DNA of 64,000 bases, taken from Paraglomus occultum (Eukaryota; Glomeromycota; Glomeromycetes; Paraglomerales; Paraglomeraceae). The notes under the pieces were generated by a model that did no database searches, was not told the DNA's origin, and was given only the letters and a program-made list of their open reading frames with translations. Positions 45,255-59,800 of this stretch are shown here, one piece after another. Location: the NCBI GenBank assembly GCA_910592205.1, contig CAJVPJ010000023.1:1-64000 (forward strand). The letters are read 5' to 3'. Each line of letters begins with the position of its first letter. Position 1 is the first letter of the stretch. The position numbers and the translations under genes are program-made.

Positions 45255-45641
45255 ATGCTTATTATAATGGTTTGCAAAGACATCAAGAGTCAACATGAAA
45301 ACTTGCCTACGAGTCAAAAGAAGCGTGCGTCTAAAGGGCAGCAAAATTCATACAGGAAGAAGGCATCTCCAACTAACACTGTAATTCCAATGAGCGACGT
45401 GCGTTTAGCAAATAACTTTCTATTAACGAACAACGTACCAACGAACGACGTACTGTATATGGAAGTTACCTATCCACAATTTACTGAACTATCTACAAGA
45501 CCAAATATCTTTGATGGTCATAATGGCTATACTTGTATGACGTGCAACGGGAATGTATCTTATAGAAATAGGCATAACACATTTGGACAATTTGATCGTC
45601 TACTTGATTTTATTTGGTATAGTGATGGTTATACGGAATAA
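45255..45641 (+). CDS. unrecognised ORF, 128 residues
   Basis: Starting at the ATG at 45255 the protein is basic and polar (TSQKKRASKGQQNSYRKKAS) and then has DVRLANNFLLTNNVPTNDVL and CMTCNGNVSYRNRHNTFGQF. No known domain is recognised. The single CxxC does not form a clear zinc finger. The composition is more protein-like than surrounding ORFs, so it may be a lineage-specific gene or a terminal exon of a spliced gene. No membrane segment. Confidence 0.3.
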   Translation: MLIIMVCKDIKSQHENLPTSQKKRASKGQQNSYRKKASPTNTVIPMSDVRLANNFLLTNNVPTNDVLYMEVTYPQFTELSTRPNIFDGHNGYTCMTCNGNVSYRNRHNTFGQFDRLLDFIWYSDGYTE

Positions 45642-47800
45642 GATAAGCGGTATGCTGAAATAATAGCGATGACAACTTGGTGAGGATATGTATATTTATT
45701 TATTTAACGCACTTTGAGTTATTATTCCAATATCTATGATTTGTTTTATTTAATTTATTTCTTATTACTGTATTAGTTTTCAGTATATATCCGAACATTG
45801 ATGAGCTATATGATTTCTTAGATCAACATATATATAATGGCGTATACCAGATTCATTTCACACAGCGATACGTTTTCTCTTTTTAATTTACATACGATTT
45901 CCTGTTACATCAACCAAACTAATACATAAGTTCAATATATCGTTGACATTATATGTTCGACATACAATACATAAAGAATTGTGCCGAGACGTGTGAAAAA
46001 AAAGTCTTATAAACGAGTGCTAATATTATAGTGTTAATATTAAATATACTGTAATTCTCCATTGTCTATGTCATCAATGGGGTAATTTTTAGATAGCACA
46101 TTATTGCTATCGACTATCAATAATAACACATAAAACATTCATGTCGCAGTATTACTGAAGTATATGTATCTCTTGAAAAAAGTCATTGCAATTATACAAC
46201 CAATCAAGCGTGGGAATTTCAAGGCTTTGGCTAAAAACTTACGATCCAAAGAACAATTTATTCAAATTTTTAGAAATGTTAATACAGCAATACTCAATCA
46301 AAAATCATCATCATTAAATTTTTAAAAATAATTATTGACTAAATAAATACTCAATAGCTGTAAATGATAACAATTAATTAAATTTGTCCATATTTTGCTA
46401 AATTTCATCAACCGATGGACTCGTGAGAAACACACTCTTGGAAAACTTACAATTTGTTTATTACAAAAATAAAAGACGTAATAAAAAAACTTTTCCAAGT
46501 AGTAATTAGTTTTTTACAAGCACAAAACAACTATGTAACTCTACTCAGTCAACAATATTTCAATATAATTTAGCAAGTGCTTTGTAAATGCAAAAACTAA
46601 AACTTACAACTACCACTAATGCATTCATTTACAACAAATATTACCCAACAAAAAAATGACCAACGCAATTAATAAAAAAATTCATAAACTAAAACATATG
46701 CAATACGTAAATTCTCAGCCATTATTTGCGTATTGTTCAAAATTAATGAATATGTCAATGATACAACAAAAAAAGTAATAACAAATGTATTAGTATCGGC
46801 GAAAAATTATATTTAAGTTAAATAACCATAATTGTACAACCAGTTTTTAGAAAGAAATCACAAAAACATTAAAATCATTTAAAGTACTCCCCCTTTTAAC
46901 TTCCCAATGTCTAAATCTTATACCACACAAATACACAAGTTTTATTTTTATTTTTTCCTTTTCGTCTTTCTACACACAAAAAATTACAACTTTATTATAA
47001 TCGTTCATCTCGGTGATTCCAAACTAGGTAACTGCTCGTAAAACAAAAAGCGTGAGAACACTGACGAATACTTTTAGATGGTTTTTTCGAGTAAGAATAC
47101 CCAACACGGAAAGTTTAGAATTTACATAAACTCTCATCGGAATATTGCGGAATTAAAATTTTTCTCAGCGAAGCAAATAATGATGCAAAACCCTCGACAA
47201 CAGCTGCTGAAGCTATAAGCCTATAATTTATATACTCTGTAAAAGTTAGAATAATCAATAAAAGTGAACTAACTACCTTCGCATTTATTTAATTTACATC
47301 CGATTAACATTGCATTGTATATGACAACTCAAGCTTGACAGGAGTAGAATTGGCGAACAATGATTCACGATCTAATATTAACTGAAGATCGTTGATATTA
47401 ATATAACGGAGCACTACCGTATATATGCGAGTATAGCAATCGTAACTATTTTGTCTATTACCACAAGGGTAAATAAACAAGACATTTTCCTTCTTTTGCT
47501 AATTTGTACAATCTTATGTATCCATAATTTTAATAGCGTTTGGCAATTTCGCCATAATGGCTATATTACAACATACAAATATATATACATTTGTTGCTTA
47601 CATCTGCGCGCAACATTGATTTTTTCACTCAGTTATCAGGTTCTCGTCCTCGAGCACGACCGTCAATTCCATGAATTCAAAACGCGAATTCTTCGACTGA
47701 CCGAGACATGCCATCAGGGACATCTATCGAAATAAATTGTTAATTGGTAATTGGTTAGAAAGAAGCACTTGAGATTTTGGAAATGATGTGACCAGCAAGG
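45642..47800. other. very AT-rich stretch, no gene recognised
   Basis: Particularly AT-rich between about 46100 and 46950, with many A and T runs. No ORF is supported, although a TTG-initiated frame near 47451-47735 exists. No tRNA or rRNA seen. Confidence 0.45.
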
Positions 47801-47834
47801 AGAGGATTAAGAATACCTTTATGAAGATAACCGC

Positions 47835-48075
47835 GTAATGATAATATTTTAACTTTTTACATGGCAGAAATTCTTTTCTTGTTGTTGGGGGGGGGGGTTT
47901 CTCTGGTTCGGCAACTGGTAATGCATTGCCCTCGCTCGTATATCTTTCCGATACAACATGAGGCAATTTGACTTCTTCTTTTCGGCCGGACCCATTGGAT
48001 GAATTCGTCAGACATCTTCTATCACTTCTTCAACCAGCTGACCTTCATCTATAACTTCAGCGATCATACGCAATT
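47835..48075 (-). CDS. possible exon pair of an unknown gene on the - strand
   Basis: The - strand has MIAEVIDEGQLVEEVIEDV at about 48072-48014, and then in another frame SSNGSGRKEEVKLPHVVSER followed by AEPEKPPPPTTRKEFLP. The proline run is encoded by an 11-base C tract (G tract 47887-47897 on the + strand). The pieces look coding, but no clean splice sites join them and no family is recognised. Confidence 0.2.
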
Positions 48076-48142
48076 AGAGCAATTGGCTGCTCGCATCCAG
48101 ACTGCGTTCTGGCATGGGGGTGGACATTATGACTGCCAATAA

Positions 48143-51100
48143 ACATCAAACGTAGAACGAAGCGGTTAGTTTAATGACTTTTTAACCTTATGTTGAACTA
48201 AGCCAAGACAATAAGTTTGCGATAGTTTGTTGACAATAAGCTCGGATAAGGTGTTGGGGATTGGTGGAGAGAAACAAACAGAAACATAATAGTATGTCAT
48301 TCACTGTGTAATTTATACATACCAAAGTCTTTGTGCATTCATAAACAACCTCGTCTTCATACCAGCAGTTGAATAGCTAGCTATTCATACTCTTTGAAAA
48401 CAGCTATTAGAAGCTGTCGCCCTATAAAGAGTGCGCAGTAGCCCAGTCTAGTTCGAACAACAGCAGCACCGAGAATTAAGGGGCTGAAGAATATATACTC
48501 ACCTTGTATTTTGTCATACTAACAGGTTGCACGCCACAGGTAGAAGATGACGTATTTAAGGTACATTTTACGCGTAGATCACTTAAAATTACAACTTTGG
48601 GAAGATTCTATTTATAAAACCGAAGCAGAAAATCTGGTTAATTGCTTTCTTTGTAAAAAAACATTGCCAAAACGTCAATAAAAATGATGAAGCGATGATT
48701 TTCTGTTATCCGTGATGGAAATGGACCGAAAGCAAATTGTACGAGACAATACATATCCGCAAGTCGATTGCCACAGTCAGTTGAGCGTCTCGCGAAGGAT
48801 ATAGAAAATTGCAAACGATAACATGACCTTACTTGAATGGTACGTATTGCGATAGGCGGATATTGTCCGCAATGACAAGTAAAATGCTCTGCCATCTAAT
48901 AGGAAGTGTAGCAGTGATGAAAATTTGCGGTTTTCTGTTCCAGACAAAGGCTGATTTTTGCTGGTTCTTTCTAAAGTATCAAATTGATTTAGAATAAAAA
49001 GCCTTACAAAACTGTTGCTCCCATTTGTCAAGGTGATAATGTAGGCCAATGTGCTGGTTAAGATAAGAAGACGATAATTCTGGGGAATTCATAAATTGCA
49101 GTATTGGAATATAACACCAATATCGGAGAAAAGAAGGCGTTACATGCAGGAACGGTTAATGACGTTTGGGCGTTTTGCTCGAGAAATAGCTTTGCGATTT
49201 CTTTATGCTTATCCAATAGATTGGTCGAAGAAATGGTAAGGAAATATGTCCTGATACTAGGAATAAATCGATTAGACGCGTGATTACCTTCTTACTTTTT
49301 TGCAATAATATTACAAATTCCGTGGAATCGAAAACGCTATGGATAGGCTGTTCGCTCCGAATAGGATTGTCATATTTACGCTTGCTTCTAAATTTCATAT
49401 GAGGAACTTTTAGGTGGGATTGTTGATAATCGGCGAAACTATGGTGCCCGAAATACTTAAGAAATGTAGGAAATTACAATAAGGTTGCATACGATTAGGA
49501 TGGTGATTCCATCATCGAATGTATGCAGTTGAATACAGTTGTTGGTATGGGTATAGGAAAAGAAAGATCGGATGATATGATCCGTATAATTTGAATTGAC
49601 AAATAATAATAAACCTGAGAGAAACGAAGTATAAGCGCGATAGACATACGAGAATCATCGTTCAATGTTGGAATCAAACACTTCGCATAAATGCTTATAT
49701 TGGAGTACAGATCACACAATGATTAACGAGAGAATTAATCTTGGAACGGGTCAGACATGATGAACTTGGGAGTTTGTGATGGTTTTCCCAGGAAGGGCCA
49801 GTTTTTCTGGCAATTGTCAAATGCGGCAATCGGCTACTTGCTTGAAATCCTAAGAATCAGATAAAGCTGTCTACATCGCCTAACGTTTATGGAAAACTAC
49901 GGCAATAATTAATCCGCCGTTGTCCTCAAACGTACGAATAAAATCTACGTAGAGCAATGAGCTTAGACAAATAGATATATATGATGTGTCTTGTCGTATA
50001 TTGCGCATTGGTTACCTGGTCCAACACAAGTCAACAAGTGTCCTGTTTCTATTGTTTTTACAAAATTTCCGTGGTCGATGATAAATTACAAACTACTTGA
50101 TTTCATAATAATTATATAATTATAATTAGTGCGCTAGAACGAGACTGATGAGAAGAGGATTGGAGAATAACAAAAGGACAATTATATACCAGCGATTATT
50201 TCACAAAGTGCATCCCTTGTATTTCTGAACCATGATACAGAGCGCAAGAACGCGTTACACGCGAGCAAGTTTGGAACATCTCGACAATCGACAAAAATCA
50301 TACATTATAATAATAATAGCCAATCTCAATGTTACAAGTTTCTTCCCCTACAAAACACGTACATAACTAGTATGAACGATAGATGCACAAAAATCCGCTG
50401 AAATCTTACTTTCTTGTATTCGTGTCTGGCACATATATATGAGGTTGTCTTGAAAAGTAATATGGCTGGACAGTTCGTATCTGCAATTGCCCACGAATTG
50501 GAAATGATACACGCGTTAATAAGTGAAAATTGAAAACTAACAGTCGACTTGTTAAACTCACGTATCACTGTCCAAGCTTAGGTGACCATATTTCACCTCT
50601 GAAACGTATCACTATTATCGGCAGCTTGATAAATAGAAACTTGCAGGGAGGTAGGTGTTGAAAATGTCTTCGCATCAACCGGAACCGTTCCCACCCCCGA
50701 TTTTTGGGATTATCATAAACGAGTATCTAAAGTCCAGAAATCATATGAGTCAATGATTGATACTAGTAATAAGCCGCCACTTTATTACTTACCCGTTGGG
50801 TATCTATTTTTTTGGGCGAAACCAGATTCCCACGTTTCCCACGTTTCCCACTGCAAACACTTGTTAACTGTCCATGCAGACAATCGAATGCCGGGATCCA
50901 CAGTTTCCCGACAGTGTGGTGGCATGTGAACACTCTTTAGAACGGAAGCCCTGTGCGTGGTTATCCGTTCTCGTACATTAGGTCGACCGATCGCTCCAGT
51001 TGATTAAGCATAAAATAATGTCATCGATACATTCCTTGCTGTTGTAGATTAACCATATTTATCCGTTTGTCACATGAAAAAAATCAACAGCATTCTCACT

Positions 51101-53606
51101 TGTAATTTTATTCGATTTATTGTTTCTTAATATTAAATTCGTCTCAGAATTACTGAATATGACAACACACACGGTGTCTGTCTTTCAGCAGTCTACATTA
51201 CAAATTCACTTTCAGCGTCCTAATGCAAACTACATGATTTTCTTATTCTCAATTCTTTCTCTTCCGAACATTCCGTTCGGCTCAAGTCATCAATTTCCTA
51301 ATCTTTACATATCCGGAGCCTTTCTGCACTCGAAAAGAAAAACGGATTATAAAAGTAATTATTCGCAATTCCATGTACTTTGTTTCATAGAAATAGTCTT
51401 TGAATGAACGTGGAGTTATATACAGTATGTGTGACGCGCCGCGGATGTGTGTAGCGTCGTTGTATGTGGCAATAGTAGTGCCGTTATATAAAGTCGTCGT
51501 ATGTGGCAGCAAGCATCGTTGTATGTGGCAGTGGTGTCCGTTGTGCCTGTCGTTGTCGTGCGTGACAAGCAATTGCGTATTGTGAGTTGCTAATATTATT
51601 TGAACAGAGGATAGTAAATATCTGATGATGTCTGCTCGCCGACAAACCAATGACACGTAGTAAAGCTCATACTCACTGAACTCATTATCATAACCTTCCC
51701 ATTAATATGACTATTTCTTACGTCAAAACGTTAATATGACAAACTTTTTTTGGCTGGAATAATATCACATTAACTGGTAAAATTACCAACCAGCATCTTC
51801 TCCAGCTCTACGTTAGTGCCAAGGCCGCTTATTTTCGGTGAGGAGTGAAGGGCATCGAACTACACAATTCTATTACAATCATCAAAGAGTAAAAATTTTT
51901 TGCCTCAAACGACACGTGAATTGAGAAAACAAAATTCGGTAATTATAATAACGGATAATCATGTGATCCAATAGTAATATATTTTAATGTAATCGTATCA
52001 ATTGATAATGAATAAGATAGAAATAGTCAAAGATTACGTTGATAAAGAATCCCTGTTGTAGACATGACCGCTTCTATTCCAACTTTCATCCTGCTATGAC
52101 ACGACATGTCGACCATGCGAATAAAATCGATTATCTCACTCGACTCCACCTGCGCATGTAAAAAACACGGAAATTAAGTAGATAATGAAAAAAGGTAGAA
52201 TATCAGAGAGAAATATATAAAGCTAGATATTGATGTAGATATTATTTCCAAGACGCACTTCTGCGTGACATGCTTAATCGAAGCGATGTTATCGATGTAT
52301 CAGTAATCCCACTGTGGTCACATTATGTAAGCTATCACTAAACGGTTCGGTCAGATATGATGCTGCGGCACTCCATTCACTTTATCAAGATTAGCATATT
52401 ATATGCAATTGAAAAAAAATCGTATCACATTATTACATTTGAAATGTCTTCATATTAATATAGACTTTATCCATGTTTAACTTGACAACCTCACACGAAA
52501 TGCATCTTTCTGCAGTCGATCATGAGTCGGTGTTGTCCGTAGCCAATAGAAAATTCAAAAAAAGAAAGAGACGGGGCGTAAAACACTTGATTGTCAGGTG
52601 CGACTTACCATTTAAAGACAGTTACATTCTATTTCAGTTGGAGTTAGTTACGGGTATATTACCAGTATATTTAGACAGTCAGAGTTTGAGAGCCACATTA
52701 CCGCATAGGGTTCTGCGAATAGTCAGGTGTTCACGCATATAAAGCGAGACAAAGAAACACAATTTACTATAACCGTATAGTGGCTTCTGTTAGATTAGAT
52801 TGCCGTGATAAACAAAAATTCTTGCTGTCAAGAGTCTATTTTAATTTGTTGAGAAACCCGTTAATTACGATTCACACACTGCCGTCTTCGTCACCAAAAT
52901 GATACAAGACAAAAATGATAGAAAGAAAGAAGCCGTATATTAATTCTTTAATGGGTATTATTAGCGCACGTATCCCTGGGAAGGGGTATTGTTTAGTTGA
53001 CAGACCTGCTATCGAACGAACGCACAAAGAAAACAAGAACAATTATTTTACAGGGCGTCTGCAATATAATTCGTTGAACAGAGTATCGATGCATTCACTT
53101 TTATCATGACTAAATCATTTAAAGCTATACAAACTTGGTCTTACATGCACCTATTGCTATAGCGATTGGTCAACGCTATTCGATCAACACGGTGAGAAAA
53201 TTCAACTATCGAATTAAATGACAAGAATGCAGTATCACATCAGTTGCAGGCATTGTTTCAGGTGGGACTGAGTTACCCAATTTGGGGAAGACAGCGAAGA
53301 AGAATTGAATGGAAACTTGACTATCACGACTCAGTAGAATACCCGAATACACCGTAGCCAATAGTATTCTGCTGAGTTAATCTATCGTGTAAACAGAGGA
53401 TGACTGCTTCCGTAAACACAATGGGAGATTATTAACCCATTGTAAATAATCTTATAAGAGAGTGTAGTTAACAGCCACACTTGTCAACTCACCAAGTTAT
53501 TTCGCATATGCGCTTCTCTCTTGCCTCTAAAATTTTACAAAAAATTAACTCGTTAGACTATTTGCTTTTGCTTTTATCATAAAGACCAATATCTCCGCTC
53601 TCCTGC
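48143..53606. other. gene-poor stretch
   Basis: No gene is supported. A weak repeat of CGTCGTTGTATGTGGCA-like units occurs three or four times between 51455 and 51565. A 14-base imperfect inverted repeat (ACTCAGTAGAATAC / GTATTCTGCTGAGT) lies near 53326-53380. An 89-residue ORF at 52473-52742 has a basic patch but no recognisable domain. Confidence 0.45.
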
Positions 53607-53804
53607 TCTCTTCAACATCTCTACTCTCTTCAACATCTCTACTCTCTTCAGCACTTCTGCTCTCTTCAACATCTCTGGTCTTTTCAACATCTCTGGTCTT
53701 TTCAACATCTCTGGTCTCTTCTACATCTCGGGTCTCTTCTACATCTCGGGTCTCTTCAACATCTCGGGTCTCTTCAGCATCTCGGGTCTCTTCAACATCT
53801 CTGT
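53607..53804 (-). repeat. 18-bp minisatellite, 11 units, open on the - strand
   Basis: Eleven units of 18 bases, + strand consensus TCTCTTCAACATCTCGGG. Read on the - strand each unit encodes six residues, consensus T-R-D-V-E-E, and the frame stays open through the whole array and about 20 codons beyond. Unit variants include T to S, V to A and E to K replacements as well as silent changes (CGA/AGA, AGC/AGT, GTT/GTA). The frame has no ATG. The upstream end is CATCATCTAG directly before AACAGAGAT, which would serve as a splice acceptor. No partner exon was identified. Confidence 0.9.
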
Positions 53805-56800
53805 TCTAGATGATGACTATTCTACAATTTGACCCTCTAAACTTTGTTATAAATATAAAAAGTCATATTCATCTAGACTATTTGTCTCCGCTTTGGTGTA
53901 AATCACCATATTCTTTATATGGGTCTCCCAACAGAATAGAGAAAGCGGTAAGAATTATTTATGACTTGTGTCTGAAGTTTGTTACAGCCGTAACTAACCC
54001 AAGTTAAAAATTAATTAGGTTTTGCGAAAACAAAGACGTTTTTCGGAAGTTTACCGACGTCGGTGAAAGCACCGGAACATTTTCAGATAGATGTTTGGGA
54101 ATAATTTTGGAAGAGCCGGGTCAACGACATTCAACGGCTTCCATTTATTATGGACGAAAAAAAAGCGTTGGCAGGGCAACATAGATAACTTTTATTTATT
54201 AATTCTATCATGTACTAATTAGTATTAGTATCGGTTATTTTGTGTATAATTACCTCAGGAGGAAAAAAACTTCTGATATCATTTATCAGCATTAATTTAT
54301 GTATGGTTACTCTTTAAAAAAGTCATTATGTATTAGAATGTTATGTACATAGTTATTTAAATTCCTGTTTTCCCCCAAAAGAAAGAATTTGATATAATTC
54401 TACTAGTTAAAAGGGATTGCCTTCCCAAGTGTATACATACAATCCAGAAAATAAATCGCTTTATGTATTAATTTTTTATAATGTATCGATTTACTTCAGA
54501 TATAAGTGTATTGGTCTATGACAATTTGCTTACCATGTATCAATATATTAATACAATAGACATCGATCGTTTAATCCAAAAACGCAAAGTGATAATCTTG
54601 CTACAAACCACATAACCACGAAGCTGGTTATGTCATTATCTGATAATCACATATTAGACACTCGTAGTCTATACCATCACATATGCAACGAATCTAAATA
54701 ATTTATTGCGCCTCAACCCGTGGATACGTTTCCATAAAATAGAAATTCAGTTCATACCACTTGTAAGCCGGAAAACTGCCACATGTTCTACTACTGAATT
54801 TTGAGGCGACGAATATTACCATCATAGAGTGAATTGTAGATAGTAATAACGATTGTAATCAAAATGTTGTAATCCATCATAGTGCAGCTGCATGCATAAA
54901 ATCTTCCCATGGGGCCCAGGTCATTGTATGCGGCATGGTAACACCATCGAGTCGGGGAAAAGTAAGGGAAAATGTGTATACTAATAATAAAGAATGAAAA
55001 AGTTGGTAGCTTCTCAAACCCATCCATCCGCAACAGTACCTATACCTTTTGCAAACAAGCCTCATCTCGTATAGCTAATACTCTTTAGTATTTTTTGAGT
55101 TTATCACGAAATGACTCATCTTCTTATCAGTGTTTCACAGATGGGATGATTAATATGTTTTATTCCGATGACGCTACTCTTTGTCTGTTTTTGGACTTTA
55201 ATTTTTATCCAATTACCGTAACTTCTCGGGCTGTCAAATCTTTTCTCCCCTGAAATGACCAAGTGTCTTACCGCATTTGTAGAATGTGGCAAAATATTTT
55301 ATGCAGATTACCCAAAGCAGGTGTGTAGTTTACCATCTATCGCAGCGCTACTCTTCACAAGGTGCAACTGAGGGCTAAGGTAGATTCATCTTCTGTATAG
55401 AACCTTTAATCTTATCATAGTCAATTATGCCACTGATAGCATAAACGTTACTTGCCAATGCTCCAGAGTCATACTAAGGATAGGTGCTGCCAGCCTTCGA
55501 CATGGATTGCGATTGCACAGAGTAATAAACAATTTCAGACTACAGTTTAATCAGAACAAACTTTACCTAGTAACAAAGTAGTAGGTCCGCAGAAGCATTT
55601 GCAACTAGACTTCACAAGTATAAGTCAATAATCCTACGTTGACACATCAAATGTGATCTCTGATAGTAACTAACGTTTTACTTTATAACATGTAGAAACT
55701 GCCGAACGGTGAAGAGACTGTGAAGAGACCACGTACAATATAAGACGCGGTTTATCGGTTTATGAAAGATCCCCAATGTGTTCGAATCCTGCAGCCACAA
55801 ACCAGTATCGAGGAACAAACTTTCCAATTTACCGTACATAATATAATCAAAAGTGCTTCGCGCATCTTTCAACTTTACTGGTGACGTGTATTATCGGATG
55901 GAATCTTATTAATATTGGTTTATTGTAGTATTATAGGATGAGCTGATACAAGCCTTTGGAGAACAAAGTCAAAATCTGCTCTTTCGAAAGTCGTATCCCT
56001 TAGCTTTTTGAGGAGATCTTACGGAACACCAAGAAAACCACCTGGGAAGAGGACAACCTGACCCCGATTGTAATGGGAGCCTTCATTGCACTATGATAAA
56101 CTCGAACTAACGATAATGACTTCTTGCTCCCCGTTTAGAATTCGACCCGTCAATTATAGAAAAACGCAGAAATTGATTTAACAAACGAAACAAAAAGGAC
56201 TACTTCTACTATCTCTATTTTCTTCAGCCATCTCCGCTTCAAATAAAAAAATAAACGTCATCACTTCTATCCCAACGAGTTTAAACGCGACGCATTGTTG
56301 ACATTGCTGTTTTCCCGTTCGATCGTCCTAATGAAAGAACTCCCATCATAAACATACCCACTTCATTTACACATCATCCGCTTAGGCTACGATATGTTGA
56401 CCATGTGCTTTTCGTATTACATCGCTTCTCTTCCATAAACTTTCTTATTAGAATGCCTTATTCTAACATTCCTATCATTCATCCTTGTTATGATGAATCT
56501 TAACACGACAGCGTGTTCGATCTACGAAAGAAAGTCAATTGTCCCACCGAACATTGCACGTACGCGTCTTTTCGGCATACATGTGCCGGCCACCAATCTA
56601 CTCTCTTTTCATTTCACCATCGCCCTATCGGTCATACTTCCTACTCTTTCTGGCGGTTTGCGGGCATTGGTCTTATAGCTGTAAGCAGGAGCTTGCTGCT
56701 AAACAAATCAACAAAGTTTCCAATACAACTAATGGACGTATTCGTCAACTGGTGTAGTCACTTGAAGAGTTAAAAAAACTCCAACATTTAGTGGACTTAA

Positions 56801-59800
56801 TCTGTGTGATCGGTGACCGTGTAAAGTATCCTCCAATTCATATAATACAGTACTGTTCGGATGTGTTATCTCTCATCAATCTGAGTGATGTGATAGGTTG
56901 TTAGTAACAGTTTAAGTAAAATAAAGCTGGGCACTTACGATCTTGCTTTCTCCTTGTATATAGGTAGGCCAAAAATGATTAATATTGAGTTTTACACTTA
57001 CCAGCAGAGGGTGGCCTGAAGATTAGAACCGTTCTATTTTCTCCATCTTGGTTCGCCTGGTTTGGAACATTTTTCAATGATAATCAAATCTTACTTTATC
57101 AAACCCTTTCTCTGATCTGCTTAGTCGAATCTCGTTCGCGTAGTGTGACTGTGACCCTCATTCGTTGATTGAGTGCCGATGACCGATGGAGTTTCAAGAG
57201 TCATCTACCTTGATCGGAATGCTTTAATTTTCGCACATGGGACGCTGTTATTAACAGCACGACTTAAACGTTACAGATGTCACGAACCAATGGGGCGAGT
57301 GACGCGTTATTACTAAGTGGAACTAGCAAGGTGCTACGCGTGGTGGGAAAGATAAAAATATAGAGCTAAAATTAATTCACGTTATAACAAAAATAGGTAT
57401 TATGATTTCCACTCTCTATTCGTCTCCCTCACATCAATCATTAGTCAATTCAGCACGTACCATAAGCGGGTAAAGTTTATCAAGAGGTCTACAATGCTTA
57501 TGTTCTTTACTATGTTCTGTAAACATCTGACGCTCAATAGTCAAGAAATCTGAACCAACTTCACATGAATTCCTTTGGGAATTTACTGAATGCGAATTAG
57601 AGATTATCGACACATATTCTTACATTACACACAAACAGAATCATGTAGTTCATTTCGAAATACATACCCTCCGTTACTTGCGATATCGCGCCTCACTCAG
57701 TACTAACAAGTAGGTCTCTAACATTCCGTCTAAACCTCGAGCCAGATATCTTCTTGGTGATGTGCAGTACAGACTTTCATCAATTATAAGTTCAGGTAAA
57801 AATTTCATTCACAACGAGTTTTTCACCGTTCGATTAGCATGCACACAGTCAGACTCTATCGGCACATCCAACACATTCGATAATATGAGATTATCGGAAC
57901 ACAAATATAAAGGGTTGATACGAACATACTACTTTGGATCTAGTGTCTCGACAATCGCATGCATTATGAACCATTATTTGACTGAATCGAAGTCTTTGAG
58001 AATTGGTAATAATCCTTATTCAATGGGTCGACAAAGCGTGTCAATCTCGGTCATGACAAATTCTCTAGCATGGATTTCATCACGTCATGGGCAACGCCAT
58101 TCAAACGCGTTTGGAATACGTACACACGAAGTAGTCCGACGGCGAGCTTATTTATTCCGGATGCAAATAGCATCTTATCGTTATTGAATTCGACCTTGTG
58201 CGGTTTCGGAACGGAGATAACTATTAATTAAGTGAACGTATTATTATTGGATAAACGTCAGTCTCAGTAAGGGCTGGCTTTTACGATAAACAGTTAGTCT
58301 CACACATCAGATTAAATCGAATAAGATCCGTAAAATCACCATTAAGTCTCTGGAGTCTTGATACCAAGCTTAATTCACCTCATATCATGCTAGAGCCTTC
58401 GTCGTCATTCTCACAACCGGCATGCAGCAAGATCGACATAAAAGCCACATGTGTGCGTTAGAAAATTGTCCGTACTACGCTTAATCAAAAATATGAGCCT
58501 CAAAATTTCCTGGCCGAGTTTTTGGAAAACTATCTTCTTGAAGAGACGAGAAATCAATAGGATGGAATTTGACTGCCATCTACGTGACATAGCTCTGCAT
58601 CTTTAATACATCGTACCAACGACATAGTCAGCAAGACGTAATGAGAACTATAGTTCACATGCAGAAAGTGGACGTCAGCATCTTAGACGAAACTAGCTAG
58701 TGATGATGGAATATCTAAAATTTGCAACAGAACGGCAATCTAGAATCCAACCAGCATCTTACGAATTATTAAAAACCCCAAACTAAATAACAGTATACTC
58801 ATTTACGATATGACGGATATCGCGTTTATCTATGTATATGATCTTATATGGAGTTGATATAACAGTATATGATAGTTGAATAATACGAATTTCTCATCCG
58901 TTACAGTTTAATCATTTACGTTTTATACGGATTTCCATCGTCGTTAAAATGGTATGAACGTCTTTGTCTCACTGCGAGTCAACGTATGCTTATCTATATA
59001 TCACATTGGACGAGACTGGATAATCTATTCACTCATTACAACTATATCTTGTTCAACTAGCACCGCAGCGCGGGTTTCTTACGTTGGCCACGTAAAATAT
59101 GATCAAAACGCTATTATTATCTCAAAATATACTTCTCAACAACTGCTTTTCAAAAACGCAGTTATTACTTTTCAAACTATTTCGAATCTCCTCGAAACCG
59201 CATACACAATTTTTATCCACAACGAATCCCAAGGAAAAGCGCGCAACGGTTCAAGGAGCAAGGGCATCAACTTCCTTAATCAGAAGATATTTCGGGGCTA
59301 AATACAAGAACGAAGAAGGGGTTTACAGCGTTTGGAAATGACAACGAGAATGAAGAGAAAAAAAAAACTCGGACGTCTACCATGAAAATGGACGAAGTTG
59401 TCTTATGACAAGTAAGTTTGGAACCGCCTCCTAAGCAAGATGGAGAAATAGACGATGGCCTTATCCTCACCACAATATTGAAGGAAGTGATGGGCCCGCG
59501 TGGATTAATGGAAAGCAGGGATAGTTTTCAGTTCGATGACGCGATATTTTGTGACCAATTTTCGAAAATATACTTATATAGACATTTTATTGGAACGTTT
59601 TCTTCACGATTGTATAATAATTGCTGACCCGAATAAAAGTATTAATATTTCTTCTGTTGTATGACTGACGCTCTGTGATGGTCCAATATTTCTACAAAGT
59701 TTTCTAAAATAGAGCTTGTTGGCCAGATGAACATGGCGTTCTTATTACTGATAGTTATATATTCTGATTGTTCAGATATCTCTTCTCCAGATGTAACGAC

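Noticed and set aside
47451-47735. ORF with hydrophobic N-terminus resembling a secreted protein
   Set aside because: It begins with TTG, not ATG, and shows no domain; low-complexity AT-rich DNA easily gives hydrophobic frames.
47999-48142. Short + strand ORF beginning MNSSDIFYHFF
   Set aside because: It overlaps an equally protein-like - strand stretch; at most one is real, and neither has splice support.
50651-50757. Possible first exon beginning MSSHQPEPFPPP
   Set aside because: A donor-like GTATCT follows, but no downstream exon in frame could be identified.
52473-52742. 89-residue ORF with a KKRKRR patch
   Set aside because: No recognisable family or supporting context; the basic patch alone is weak.
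55773-55800. TTCGAATCC motif suggesting a tRNA T-arm
   Set aside because: The flanking bases do not form the five-pair T stem, and no acceptor or anticodon arm is found at the right spacing.
57762-58187. 141-residue ORF on the + strand
   Set aside because: GTG start, no domain, no splice signals; likely chance.
59099-59627. Possible spliced gene with a mitochondrial-like N-terminus
   Set aside because: Protein-like pieces exist in different frames but I could not join them with convincing GT-AG introns or name a family.
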